Source: Streptomyces longisporoflavus (lineage in GTDB: Bacteria > Actinomycetota > Actinomycetes > Streptomycetales > Streptomycetaceae). Taken from it: DNA of 64,000 nucleotides. Both the position numbers and the translations under genes were made by a program. The notes under the pieces are model-generated. The model was not told the DNA's origin. It saw only the letters and a list, made by a program, of their open reading frames with translations, and ran no database searches. Shown one piece after another: positions 13,952 through 22,353 of the stretch; position 1 is the first letter of the stretch, and each line of letters begins with the position of its first letter. The DNA lies in NCBI RefSeq assembly GCF_014649775.1, contig NZ_BMTR01000005.1, positions 186,001 to 250,000 of the forward strand. The letters are read 5' to 3'.

Positions 13952-14293
13952 GATGCGGCGGGTGCCTCTCACTGCGGGGAGCGGGGCAGCACGGGCGCGC
14001 GGCGGGCACGGGCACCGGGCGGCTCCGGCTCCGTATACCTCGACGGTGCCGGTCATCGGCGGTTCCGATGACGCGAGCCGGTCATGTTCCGTGCGGGGCA
14101 TTCCGGCTCTCCACCGGTCGCTGTGGACCGTGGGTCACGGATTGGGGTGTCCCCTGCTCGAGCGAAGTCGAGAGCTTGGGGAAGGGCCAGCGCCGGATTC
14201 GCACCGGCTTCCCCCCGTACGGGCATGATGACGACGGGGCCACTCTACCGGCCCGTAGGGAAGCGGGCCCGGCTGCCCGCCCCCGGCCAGGGG
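13952..14293. other. leader region between MBL gene and the ECF operon
   Basis: The stretch is occupied mainly by the cobalamin riboswitch (about 14085-14225). The 130 bases between riboswitch and start codon would form the regulatory expression platform. Confidence 0.6.
14085..14225 (-). ncRNA. cobalamin riboswitch (B12 element)
   Basis: On the minus strand it contains GAAGCCGGTGCGAATCCGGC, the highly conserved P3/L3 block of cobalamin riboswitches, followed by GCTGGCCC. Further on come a GTGACCCACGGTCC segment and the B12-box-like GAGAGCCGGAATGCC. Order and spacing fit the family. It lies upstream of the secreted toroid protein and the ECF operon, so B12 should turn the operon down, which supports corrinoid transport. 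The exact ends are approximate. Confidence 0.85.
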
Positions 14294-15343
14294 TCACACC
14301 GCCCGGTAGCGCACCGGATCGCTGCCCACCGCCTCCGCGCGCCCCAGCTTCACCAGGCGCCGCACATGGGCCTCGGCCTCGGAGACCGCGATGTTGCGCG
14401 AGCCGTAGCGGATCTGGTCCCAGGGACGGTTCCACTCCATGCGCTCGGCGAGCTGCCAGGGCGTGAGGGGCTCGGCGAGGAGGGTGTGCAGGTCGGTGAG
14501 GCGCTCCTCGTGGTGGGCCAGGATCTCCCGGACGCGGGCGGGGGCGTCGGTGAACGCGTACTGGTGGGCGGGAAGCACCTCGGCGGGGCCCAGGCGGCCG
14601 ATGCGCTCCAGGGAGTCGATGTAGTCGCCGAGGGGATCGGTGACGGTCTCGTCGTCGGGGTCTTCGTACAGGCCGATGTGCGGGGTGATGCCGGGCAGCA
14701 GATGGTCGCCGGAGAACAGCCGGCCGTGTCCGGCAAGGCGCGCCGGGTGCTCTTCCTCCAGGTGCAGGCAGACGTGGCCCGGCGTGTGGCCGGGGGTCCA
14801 GATGGCGCGGAGCCTGCGCCCCGGCAGTTCGAGCAGCTCGCCCGGAGTGATGTCGCGGTCGGGCAGCGCGGCGGCCAGGCCCGGAAGGCGGGGCGCGCGG
14901 CCCGCGTCACGGGCGGCGAGGAGAGGGGCCAGATGGTCGGCGGGGGCGCCCGCGGCCGTCAGCTTCTCCACCATGTAGTCGAACCAGCGGGCGGGCGGCC
15001 CGGTCCGCGTGCGGCGTACGACCGAAGCGTCCGCCTCGTGCATCGCGATCCAGGCGCCCGAGACCTCGCGGACCTTGGCCGACAGGCCGTGGTGGTCGGG
15101 GTGGTGGTGGGTGATGACGACGCCGTGCACCGATTCGGCGGACGTGCCGCAGGCGGCGAGGCCGGTGGCGAGGGCGTCCCAGGAGGTGGGGTCGTCCCAG
15201 CCCGTGTCGATGAGGACAGGGCCCGCGTCGGTGTCCAGGAGGTGGACGAGGGTGAAGCCCAGGGGATTGTCGGGGATCGGGACCTTGATGCTCCACACGC
15301 CCCCGCCGTGCTCGGTCACCTGCGGTTCGGTCACCTGCGTCAT
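14294..15343 (-). CDS. MBL-fold metallohydrolase
   Basis: 349 residues of the metallo-beta-lactamase superfamily. The zinc motif THHHPDHHGL (HxHxDH) follows LIDTGWDD; later ligands are in TPGHTPGHVCLH and LFSGDHLLPG. The C-terminal 90 residues form a winged-helix-like tail seen in hydrolases resembling glyoxalase II or thioesterases. A role as an acyl-CoA or lactone hydrolase in the same catabolic set is only inferred, from the KstR-like box about 45 bases upstream of its start and from divergence with the aldehyde dehydrogenase. ATG 15343 is used; the frame is open to 15400 but that part would cover the operator. Confidence 0.85.
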   Translation of the reverse strand: MTQVTEPQVTEHGGGVWSIKVPIPDNPLGFTLVHLLDTDAGPVLIDTGWDDPTSWDALATGLAACGTSAESVHGVVITHHHPDHHGLSAKVREVSGAWIAMHEADASVVRRTRTGPPARWFDYMVEKLTAAGAPADHLAPLLAARDAGRAPRLPGLAAALPDRDITPGELLELPGRRLRAIWTPGHTPGHVCLHLEEEHPARLAGHGRLFSGDHLLPGITPHIGLYEDPDDETVTDPLGDYIDSLERIGRLGPAEVLPAHQYAFTDAPARVREILAHHEERLTDLHTLLAEPLTPWQLAERMEWNRPWDQIRYGSRNIAVSEAEAHVRRLVKLGRAEAVGSDPVRYRAV

Positions 15344-15385
15344 CGGGCGCCCTCTTCTTCTCTCGTTTCTTCGCACGACCATAAC

Positions 15386-15399
15386 TAGAACTAGTTTCA
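15386..15399. promoter_or_regulatory. KstR-like box (exact match) upstream of MBL hydrolase
   Basis: TAGAACTAGTTTCA fits TnnAACnnGTTnnA at all eight fixed positions. It lies 43 bases upstream of the MBL start and shares the divergent spacer with a second near-match at 15465. Confidence 0.65.
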
Positions 15400-15464
15400 A
15401 TGATCGCCCAAGTCGACCGTTTCGTCAGGCTACTTGAGCCTTGCCCTCCGTGGACTAGTGGAAC

Positions 15465-15478
15465 TAGAACTGGTATCA
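15465..15478. promoter_or_regulatory. KstR-like box (near match) upstream of aldehyde dehydrogenase
   Basis: TAGAACTGGTATCA has one mismatch (GTA for GTT) to TnnAACnnGTTnnA. It lies 62 bases upstream of the aldehyde dehydrogenase start, near where its promoter should be. Confidence 0.5.
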
Positions 15479-15539
15479 GTTCTGAAACAGTGTCAGAAAG
15501 CGTGCCGCGCAGGCGGAATCCCGCAGGAGGCAGTCAGCC

Positions 15540-17006
15540 ATGACCGAGATCGTGGAACACGGGCAGCTTTTCATCGGCGGGGAGCTGGTGGACCCGCACG
15601 GCAAGGACGTCATCGAGGTCATCTCGCCGCACACCGGCCAGGTCTTCGCGCGGGTGCCGCACGCCGCGCCCGCCGACGTCGACCGGGCCGTCGCCATCGC
15701 GCGCAAGGCGTTCGACGAGGGGCCCTGGCCCCGGATGACCCTCGACGAGCGGATCGAGGTCATCACCAAGATCAAGGACGCCTTCGCCGTACGGCACGAG
15801 GAGATCGCCCGCGTCATCAGCTCCGAGAACGGCACCCCGTACACCTCCGGCGTCATGGTGCAGGCCCTCGCCGCGATGATGGTCTGGGACTCGGCGCTCA
15901 CGGTCGCGCGGAACTTCACCTACGAGGAGGAGCGCGACGGAGCGCTCGGCAAGATCCTCGTCCGGCGCGAGCCGGTCGGTGTCGTGGCGGCCGTCGTCCC
16001 GTGGAACGTCCCGCAGTTCACCGCGGCGGCCAAGCTCGCGCCCGCGCTGCTCGCCGGGTGCCCGGTGATCCTGAAGACCTCTCCCGAGGCGCCTCTCGAC
16101 GCGTACATACTCGCCGAGATCGCCACCGAGGCCGGGCTGCCGCGGGGCGTCCTCTCGATCATCTCGGCGGACCGCGAGGTGAGCGAGTATCTCGTCGGGC
16201 ACCCCGGCGTCGACAAGGTCTCCTTCACGGGTTCAGTCGGCGCGGGCAAGCGCGTCATGGAGGTCGCGGCCCGCAACCTCACCCGCGTGACCCTGGAGCT
16301 CGGCGGCAAGTCCGCCGCGGTGATCCTGCCGGACGCGGACGCGGCGTCCGCGGTGGCCGGCATCGTCCCCTTCGCCTGGATGATCAACGGCCAGGCGTGC
16401 GTGGCCCAGACCCGCATCCTCGTGCCGCACTCCCGCCACGACGAGTTCGCCGAGGCCTTCGCCGCCGCGGCCTGTGCGCTCAAGGTCGGCGACCCGCTCG
16501 ACCCGGCCACCGAACTCGGCCCGCTCGTCGCGCGGCGCCAGCAGCAGCGCTCCCTCGACTACATCCGCATCGGCCAGGAGGAGGGCGCCAAGATCCTGGC
16601 GGGCGGCGGACGTCCGGCAGGTCTCGACGACGGCTGGTACGTGGAACCGACGCTGCTCGGCGGCGTGGACAACTCGATGCGCGTGGCCCGCGAGGAGATC
16701 TTCGGCCCGGTCATCTGCCTGCTCCCGTACGGCGACGAGAGCGAGGCCGTGAAGATCGCCAACGACTCCGACTACGGGCTCAGCGGCAGCGTCTGGACGG
16801 CGGACACGGAGCGCGGCATCGACATCGCGCGGCAGGTGCGCACCGGAACGTACTCCGTGAACACCTTCAGCCTCGACATGCTCGGCCCGTTCGGCGGCTA
16901 CAAGAACTCCGGTCTGGGGCGGGAGTTCGGGCCCGAGGGGTACGGCGAGTACTTCGAGCACAAGATGATCCACCTCCCCGCGGGCTACGAAAGGGCGGGT
17001 GCCTGA
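15540..17006 (+). CDS. aldehyde dehydrogenase family protein
   Basis: 488 residues, full-length NAD(P)-dependent aldehyde dehydrogenase. It has the cofactor-binding PWNVPQF and FTGSVGAGKRV, the general-base glutamate E253 in LELGGKSA, and the nucleophile C287 in GQACVAQTR. It oxidises an aldehyde to an acid; in this context it may act on the terminal aldehyde formed by the P450 or alcohol dehydrogenase. AGGAGG about 9 bases before ATG 15540 supports the start. Its stop codon overlaps the ferredoxin start (TGATG), so the two are co-translated. Confidence 0.9.
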   Translation: MTEIVEHGQLFIGGELVDPHGKDVIEVISPHTGQVFARVPHAAPADVDRAVAIARKAFDEGPWPRMTLDERIEVITKIKDAFAVRHEEIARVISSENGTPYTSGVMVQALAAMMVWDSALTVARNFTYEEERDGALGKILVRREPVGVVAAVVPWNVPQFTAAAKLAPALLAGCPVILKTSPEAPLDAYILAEIATEAGLPRGVLSIISADREVSEYLVGHPGVDKVSFTGSVGAGKRVMEVAARNLTRVTLELGGKSAAVILPDADAASAVAGIVPFAWMINGQACVAQTRILVPHSRHDEFAEAFAAAACALKVGDPLDPATELGPLVARRQQQRSLDYIRIGQEEGAKILAGGGRPAGLDDGWYVEPTLLGGVDNSMRVAREEIFGPVICLLPYGDESEAVKIANDSDYGLSGSVWTADTERGIDIARQVRTGTYSVNTFSLDMLGPFGGYKNSGLGREFGPEGYGEYFEHKMIHLPAGYERAGA

Positions 17007-17239
17007 TGGGTGACCGCTGGCACGTCGAGGTGGACCGCTCCGTGTGCATCGGCTCCGGGATGTGCGTGATCACGGCACCGGGCGGGTTCGCGCTCGACAC
17101 CGCCCGCCAGTCGCACCCCGCGGATCCCGAGACCGACGCCAACGAGAAGGTGCTCGAAGCGGCCGAGGGATGCCCCGTCGAGGCGATCACCATCGCGCTG
17201 TCCGGCAGCGGGGAGGTCGTCTTTCCGCCGGAGGACTGA
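17006..17239 (+). CDS. ferredoxin, 3Fe-4S type (P450 partner)
   Basis: 77 residues with the cluster motif CIGSGMC near the N terminus and a distal CPVEAI cysteine. This Cys-x5-Cys...Cys-Pro pattern is typical of small 3Fe-4S ferredoxins that feed electrons to bacterial cytochromes P450. It overlaps the aldehyde dehydrogenase stop by one base and lacks an adjacent P450. The P450 at 4679-5923 is the nearest candidate partner and lies under the same predicted operators. Confidence 0.88.
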   Translation: MGDRWHVEVDRSVCIGSGMCVITAPGGFALDTARQSHPADPETDANEKVLEAAEGCPVEAITIALSGSGEVVFPPED

Positions 17240-17337
17240 TGCCGCAGGTCTGGTCGGCCGGCATGGGCGGCACGGGCGGGCGGACTTTACATCCGCGACG
17301 GCGCCCGCACGTGCCCGTAGACGTCCTGTACGTATCG

Positions 17338-17351
17338 TGTTCGATCGAACA
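17338..17351. promoter_or_regulatory. 14-bp palindrome upstream of the lanthipeptide operon
   Basis: TGTTCGATCGAACA is a perfect palindrome about 115 bases before the LanKC start, followed closely by a further GCGAACAC half-site. It is a candidate operator for the ram/amf promoter. Whether RamR, another developmental regulator or nothing binds it is unknown. Confidence 0.35.
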
Positions 17352-17467
17352 GGTGCGAACACGAATTTACCCATGCGTTCTGCATGCCCGATCGATGACA
17401 TCCGTGACTGTCCGCCCCCTTTGCGGTCTGGAAATCTCAAGTCCAGACCACTTGGGGAGGGGACGGC

Positions 17468-20104
17468 GTGGACAAGCGGTACGAGGTCTACTGTCTGGCC
17501 GACAGGCATTTCTACGAGACTCCGGACCGTCTGTCCGTGGGCGGCAGCGCCCCCGAATTCGGGACGGCGCAGCGCCCGGTCCCGCAGGGATGGCGGTCGG
17601 CGCGCCAGGGCGACTGGCTGACCCTCGTCCCCGTCGACGAGGACGGGCACGCGAAGCCCGCGCCCCAGCAGGGGTGGAAGATCCACGTCTCCGCCACGCT
17701 CGAGAACGCCGACCGGATCGCCGCGGCGGTCTGGGACCACTGCGTGCCGCGCTCCGTCCCCTTCAAGTTCATCGCGGGACGGCCCCTGCTCCACCTGCGC
17801 AACAGCAAGTACGCGGGACGCGACGGCAGCGGGAAGTTCGCCACGATCTACCCCGCCGACGAGCACCAACTGCACTCCCTGTTGTCAGAGTTGGGCCAGA
17901 CGCTCGCCGGATTCGAGGGCCCTTACATCCTCACCGACCTGCGCTGGCAGGAAGGCCCCCTGTACGTCAGGTACGGCGCCTTCACCCGCCGTATGTGTGT
18001 CGACGAGCGCGGCGGACTCGTTCCCGCGATCGAGGACGACCGGGGACGCCTCGTCCCCGACTCGCGCGACCCGGCCTTCCGGGTCCCCGAGTGGGTGACG
18101 CTGCCGCCGTTCCTCGAATCGCAGCTGGCGGCGCGCAACAACACGACGGTCACCGACCTGCCGTACCGCATGGAGAAGGCACTGCACTTCTCCAACGGCG
18201 GCGGGGTCTACGTGGGCACCGACACCAGGGACGGCCGCAAGGTCGTCCTCAAGGAGGGCCGGCCGCACGCGGGCCTGGCATCCGACGGGGCCGACGCCGT
18301 GGCCCGCCTGGAGCGCGAGCGGGACGCGCTGGGGAAACTGGCGGGCCTCGGCGTCGCGCCCGAAGTACGGGACTGGTTCGAACTCGGCGGCCACCGGTTC
18401 CTCGTCATGGACTTCCTGGAGGGCCGCACCCTCAACTCCTTCTTCGCGGACCGGCATCCGCTGCTGGTCAGCGAGCCGGACGCCGACGCCGTCGCCGCGT
18501 ACACGGCCTGGGCGCTGCGCATCCACCGCGCCGTCGAGGAAGCCGTCGCGGCCGTGCACGAGCGGGGTGTCGTCTTCAACGACCTCCACATGTTCAACAT
18601 CATGGTCGCGCCCGACGAACAGTCCGTGTCCCTGCTCGACTTCGAGGCCGCGACGCGGGTGGGGGACGGGGGCAGGCAGGTCGTGGCCCACCCCGGGTTC
18701 ATGGCGCCGGCGGACCGCGAGGGCGTCGACGTCGACTCCTACGCCCTGGCCTGTCTGCGCCTCGCCCTCTTCCTGCCGATCACCACGCTCCTCGCCGTCG
18801 ACCGCGGCAAGGCCGCGCACCTCGCGAAGGTGATCGCCGCCGAGTTCCCCGACGTGCCGCCGGAGTTCCTCGCCGCGGCGGTGGCGGAGATCGAGCGCGG
18901 CGGGGACGGCGTGACCCGCGGCGCGAGAAGCGGGGCGACGACCGGGGCGACGACCGGGGCCGCCGCACCGCTCGTCGACCTCGCCGACTGGCCCGCCGGG
19001 CGGGACTCGATGGCCAAGGCGATCCTCGCCTCGGCCACCCCGGAGCGCGACGACCGGCTCTTCCCCGGCGACATCGCGACGTTCTCCGACGGCGGCGGAC
19101 TCGGCCTCGCGCACGGCGCCGCCGGAGTGCTCTACGCCCTCGCCGAGAGCGGCGCCGAGCGCTACGAGGAGGGCGAACGCTGGCTCCTGAAGCACACCGA
19201 ATCCGCCCCGACCGGCACGCCGCTCGGACTGAACGACGGACTCGCGGGCATCGCCCACGTACTCGAACGGCTCGGCCACCGCACCCGCGCGCTCGACCTG
19301 ATGGAGAGCGTCCTCCAGGAGAACTGGCAGCGGCTGCCCTCCGATCTGAACGGCGGCCTCGCCGGACTCGGACTCGCCCTCGACTCCCTCGCGCACCGCA
19401 CCGGCGAGGAAGCACTCGCCCAACACGCCTTGCGCGCGGCCGAGTTGATCGGCGAGCGGCTCACCGCCGGGCCCCCGCCGAAGGGGCGGCCACGAGCCGG
19501 CCTGCTGCACGGGGACACCGGCCCGGCACTCCTCTTCCTGCGGCTCTACGAGAGGAACGGCGACCCCGCGCTTCTCGACCTGGCGGCGCGCGCCCTGCGC
19601 GCGGACCTCGACCGGTGCGTGGCGCGGCCCGACGGCAGCCTCGGAGTGGACGAGGGGTGGCGCACCATGCCCTACCTCGGCGACGGCAGCGTCGGCATCG
19701 GCATGGTCATCGACGACTACCTCGCGCACCGGGACGACGCCGGGTTCGAGGCGGCACGGCCGGGCATCCTGGCCACCGCACGCTCACGCTTCTGCGTACA
19801 GCCGGGCCTGTTCCAAGGGCGGGCCGGACTGCTCCTGCACATCAACCGCAGCACCGCACCCGGCATCACGCCGGGGGACGTCGCCGCGCAGATCGAGGGA
19901 CTGGGCTGGTTCACGATGCCGTACGCGGGCCACATCGCCTTCCCCGGCAACCAGATGCTCCGTCTCTCCATGGACCTGCACACCGGAACGGCGGGCTGCC
20001 TTCTCGCGCTCGCCGCCGCCCTGGGGGACGGCGGAGCACACGTCCCCTTCCTGCCGCCCTTGCGGCGGCCCCAGAGCCGGTCCCGCGAATCCGCGGGGTC
20101 GTGA
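17468..20104 (+). CDS. ramC: class III lanthionine synthetase LanKC (RamC/AmfT-like)
   Basis: 878 residues in the three-part RamC layout: an N-terminal phospho-Ser/Thr lyase-like region (about 1-220), a central protein-kinase domain (about 230-480) and a C-terminal LanC-like cyclase (about 530-870). The kinase has VLKEGRPH (Lys near 260) and the catalytic loop FNDLHMFNI with LLDFEAA. Cyclase repeats such as GLAHGAAGVLYAL, GLNDGLAGIAHVL and GLLHGDTGPALLFL are present, but the zinc-binding cysteines and histidine of class I/II/IV cyclases are missing, which places it in class III. It phosphorylates and dehydrates serines in the precursor encoded next and closes the (lab)ionin rings. The GTG at 17468 has GGGAGGGGA just upstream. 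Confidence 0.93.
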   Translation: MDKRYEVYCLADRHFYETPDRLSVGGSAPEFGTAQRPVPQGWRSARQGDWLTLVPVDEDGHAKPAPQQGWKIHVSATLENADRIAAAVWDHCVPRSVPFKFIAGRPLLHLRNSKYAGRDGSGKFATIYPADEHQLHSLLSELGQTLAGFEGPYILTDLRWQEGPLYVRYGAFTRRMCVDERGGLVPAIEDDRGRLVPDSRDPAFRVPEWVTLPPFLESQLAARNNTTVTDLPYRMEKALHFSNGGGVYVGTDTRDGRKVVLKEGRPHAGLASDGADAVARLERERDALGKLAGLGVAPEVRDWFELGGHRFLVMDFLEGRTLNSFFADRHPLLVSEPDADAVAAYTAWALRIHRAVEEAVAAVHERGVVFNDLHMFNIMVAPDEQSVSLLDFEAATRVGDGGRQVVAHPGFMAPADREGVDVDSYALACLRLALFLPITTLLAVDRGKAAHLAKVIAAEFPDVPPEFLAAAVAEIERGGDGVTRGARSGATTGATTGAAAPLVDLADWPAGRDSMAKAILASATPERDDRLFPGDIATFSDGGGLGLAHGAAGVLYALAESGAERYEEGERWLLKHTESAPTGTPLGLNDGLAGIAHVLERLGHRTRALDLMESVLQENWQRLPSDLNGGLAGLGLALDSLAHRTGEEALAQHALRAAELIGERLTAGPPPKGRPRAGLLHGDTGPALLFLRLYERNGDPALLDLAARALRADLDRCVARPDGSLGVDEGWRTMPYLGDGSVGIGMVIDDYLAHRDDAGFEAARPGILATARSRFCVQPGLFQGRAGLLLHINRSTAPGITPGDVAAQIEGLGWFTMPYAGHIAFPGNQMLRLSMDLHTGTAGCLLALAAALGDGGAHVPFLPPLRRPQSRSRESAGS

Positions 20105-20149
20105 CACCACCCATAAGGACATCTACGTCCCCAAATGAGAGGGAAGATC

Positions 20150-20275
20150 ATGGCGCTTCTCGACCTGCAGAGCATGGAATCCGAAGAGATGACCGGTGGC
20201 GGCCACGGTGGCGGCGGCAGCAACGTGAGCCTGCTGCTGTGCTGGAGCGACGCGAGTGTCCTCCTCTGTCTCTGA
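20150..20275 (+). CDS. ramS: SapB-like class III lanthipeptide precursor (RamS/AmfS)
   Basis: 41 residues. The leader starts MALLDLQSMESEEM, with the LLDLQ motif recognised by class III synthetases. A glycine-rich hinge follows, then the core SNVSLLLCWSDASVLLCL. The core holds two tandem SxxSxxxC units (S24/S27/C31 and S33/S36/C40), the pattern for labionin or lanthionine rings, as in SapB and AmfS, the surfactant peptides that let aerial hyphae break the water surface. It lies 45 bases after LanKC, with ATGAGAGGGAAGATC before the ATG as ribosome site, and ahead of a strong hairpin. Confidence 0.93.
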   Translation: MALLDLQSMESEEMTGGGHGGGGSNVSLLLCWSDASVLLCL

Positions 20276-20324
20276 TGTGTCTCTGATAACGGCCCGTGCC
20301 GTCTGACCGGCACGCCGTGAGGGA

Positions 20325-20358
20325 CCGGGCGGCGCCTCTCCCCAGAGGCACCGCCCGG
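20325..20358 (+). terminator. hairpin after ramS (attenuator/terminator)
   Basis: Arms CCGGGCGG ... CCGCCCGG enclose a second stem GCCTCT ... AGAGGC. It lies 50 bases past the precursor stop and before the exporter genes. It could give high levels of a short ramC-ramS transcript with reduced read-through to the ABC genes, as in other lanthipeptide operons. The function is inferred from position and stability. Confidence 0.65.
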
Positions 20359-20628
20359 GTCCGTCCGCGCCGTCCGGACCCGGGGCGCCGCGGCCGGCCC
20401 GTCGCGGACGGGAGAGGCACGGGCGGCCGATGTATCCGCTCTGCGGCACCGGCCGCTCGCCGGCCGTCGCCCCGACCGCTCCGGTACGACCGCTCCGGTA
20501 CGGCCGCCCTGTCCCCGGACACCCCGCCGCGGACGGCTGCCCCGGGCGCTCCGCCCGGCCACTGCCAGACGGACGGCCGTCACGTGGCGCTCCGTCCCGG
20601 CCACGAGGAACGCGAGGACCCGGACCGT

Positions 20629-22353
20629 ATGGCGACCACCACCCGCCCGCCGCGACCCGACCACGACGCCGGCCTGCTGAAGGCCGTGACCCGCCACAAC
20701 GCCGCCCGCTGCGCGGCCCTGGCGCTGTGCAGCATCGCGGGTGCCGGCGCCGCCCTCCTCCTGCCGTTCGCGATCGGCCGCGCCCTGGACGCCGTCCTCG
20801 CGGGACACGCCGCGGGCCACGTCGGCGCCGACGCCGGCCGCTGGATCCTCCTGTGCACGGCGCTCGTCGCCGCGAGCGCACTCCTGGACGCGCTCGACGG
20901 CGTCCTCACCGGAACCACCAACGCCCGCGCCACCGCCTGGCTGCGCGGCCGTGTCGGACGCCATGTGCTGGGCGTCGGACCCCGCGCCACCGCGCGCTTC
21001 GCCCCCGGCGACCTGGTGGCACGCCTTGTCGACAACGCGGCCCACGCGGGCGTCGCGCCCGCCACGCTCGCCGCCCTGCTCGCCGCCCTGGTGGCGCCCG
21101 TGGGCGCCGTGGCCGCCCTCGCCCTGATCGACGGCCGGCTCGCCCTGGTGTTCATCGCCGGGGCACCCGTCCTCGTCCTGCTCCTGCGGGCGTTCGTGCG
21201 GGTCTCCTCCGACTGCGTGGCCCGCTACCAGCAGGTCCAGGGGGACATCGCGGGCCGCCTCGGCGAGGCGATCGGCGGGGCCAGGACCGTCGCTGCCGCG
21301 CACACCGAGGACAAAGAGGCGGAACGCGTCCTCGGCGCGCTGCCCGAACTCTCCCGGCAGGGACACCGCATGTGGCGGGTCCAGGGCCGCTCCCAGGCGC
21401 AGGCCGTCGCGGTCGCGCCGCTGTTGCAGATCGCGGTCATCGCGGTCGCGGGCCACCTCGTCGTCCAGGACCGCATCACCGTCGGCGAACTGCTGTCCGC
21501 TTCCCGGTACGCCGTGCTCGCCACCGGCATCGGGATGCTCGTCGGCCAGCTCGGCGGCCTTGTACGAGCGAGGGCCGCGGCGCGGCGCCTGGGGGAGGTG
21601 CTCGCGGAGCCCGCGACTTCTCACGGCGGCGCTGAACTCCCGCCCGGCGACGGCCTGTTGGAGCTGCGGGGGATCAAGGCGGTCCGCGGCGGACGCGCCG
21701 TCCTCGACGGCGTCGACCTGACGGTCCCCGCGGGCAGCACGCTCGCCGTGGTCGGCCGCTCCGGCGCGGGCAAGTCGCTGCTCGCGGCCCTCGCCGGGCG
21801 GCTCGCCGATCCCGACGAAGGAGACGTACGCCTGGACGGCATCCCCCTGCGCTCCCTCAGCCACCAGGAGCTGCGCCGCGAGATCGGCTACGCCTTCGAG
21901 CGGCCCGCGCTGCTCGGAGCGACCCTGGAGGACACCATCGGCTTCGGCGCCCCGCGCCCGGCGCCGGGCCGCATCCGCGAGGCGGCCCGCGCGGCCCGCG
22001 CCGACACGTTCGTCACCCGCCTCCCCGACGGCTACGCCACGCTCTGCGCCGACGCGCCCCTCTCCGGAGGCGAGGCCCAACGCCTGGGCCTGGCGCGGGC
22101 GTTCGCGCGAGGCGGCCGGATCCTGATCCTGGACGACGCGATGTCGAGCCTGGACACGGTGACGGAACACCACATCGCCGAAGCCCTCCTCCACCACACC
22201 CCGCACCGCAGCCGCCTGATCATCGCCCACCGCGCGGCGACGGCGGCCCGCGCGGACGTGGTCGCCTGGCTCGACGGCGGCCGGATCAGAGCGGTGGGCA
22301 CGCACGCGGAGCTGTGGAAGCGGGCGGAGTACAGGAAGGTGTTCGGCGAATGA
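20629..22353 (+). CDS. ramA: ABC transporter half-molecule, permease-ATPase (RamA/AmfB-like)
   Basis: 574 residues. The N-terminal membrane domain has about six helices (for example ALCSIAGAGAALLLPFAIG, VAPVGAVAALALI); the C-terminal ATPase has Walker A GRSGAGKS, signature LSGGEAQR and Walker B ILILDDAMSSLD. It should form a heterodimer with the next protein to export the SapB-like peptide. The frame opens at 20296, but ATG 20629 gives a normal N terminus with GAGGA upstream; GTG 20584 is an alternative. About 270 bases separate it from the ramS hairpin. Confidence 0.88.
   Translation: MATTTRPPRPDHDAGLLKAVTRHNAARCAALALCSIAGAGAALLLPFAIGRALDAVLAGHAAGHVGADAGRWILLCTALVAASALLDALDGVLTGTTNARATAWLRGRVGRHVLGVGPRATARFAPGDLVARLVDNAAHAGVAPATLAALLAALVAPVGAVAALALIDGRLALVFIAGAPVLVLLLRAFVRVSSDCVARYQQVQGDIAGRLGEAIGGARTVAAAHTEDKEAERVLGALPELSRQGHRMWRVQGRSQAQAVAVAPLLQIAVIAVAGHLVVQDRITVGELLSASRYAVLATGIGMLVGQLGGLVRARAAARRLGEVLAEPATSHGGAELPPGDGLLELRGIKAVRGGRAVLDGVDLTVPAGSTLAVVGRSGAGKSLLAALAGRLADPDEGDVRLDGIPLRSLSHQELRREIGYAFERPALLGATLEDTIGFGAPRPAPGRIREAARAARADTFVTRLPDGYATLCADAPLSGGEAQRLGLARAFARGGRILILDDAMSSLDTVTEHHIAEALLHHTPHRSRLIIAHRAATAARADVVAWLDGGRIRAVGTHAELWKRAEYRKVFGE

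Noticed and set aside
14068..14466. Short open frames across the cobalamin riboswitch
   Set aside because: The conserved RNA elements explain the sequence; the frames lack protein-like composition.
17338..17351. LexA (SOS) box
   Set aside because: Arms are GTTC...GAAC, the reverse of the LexA GAAC...GTTC order, and no repair gene follows.
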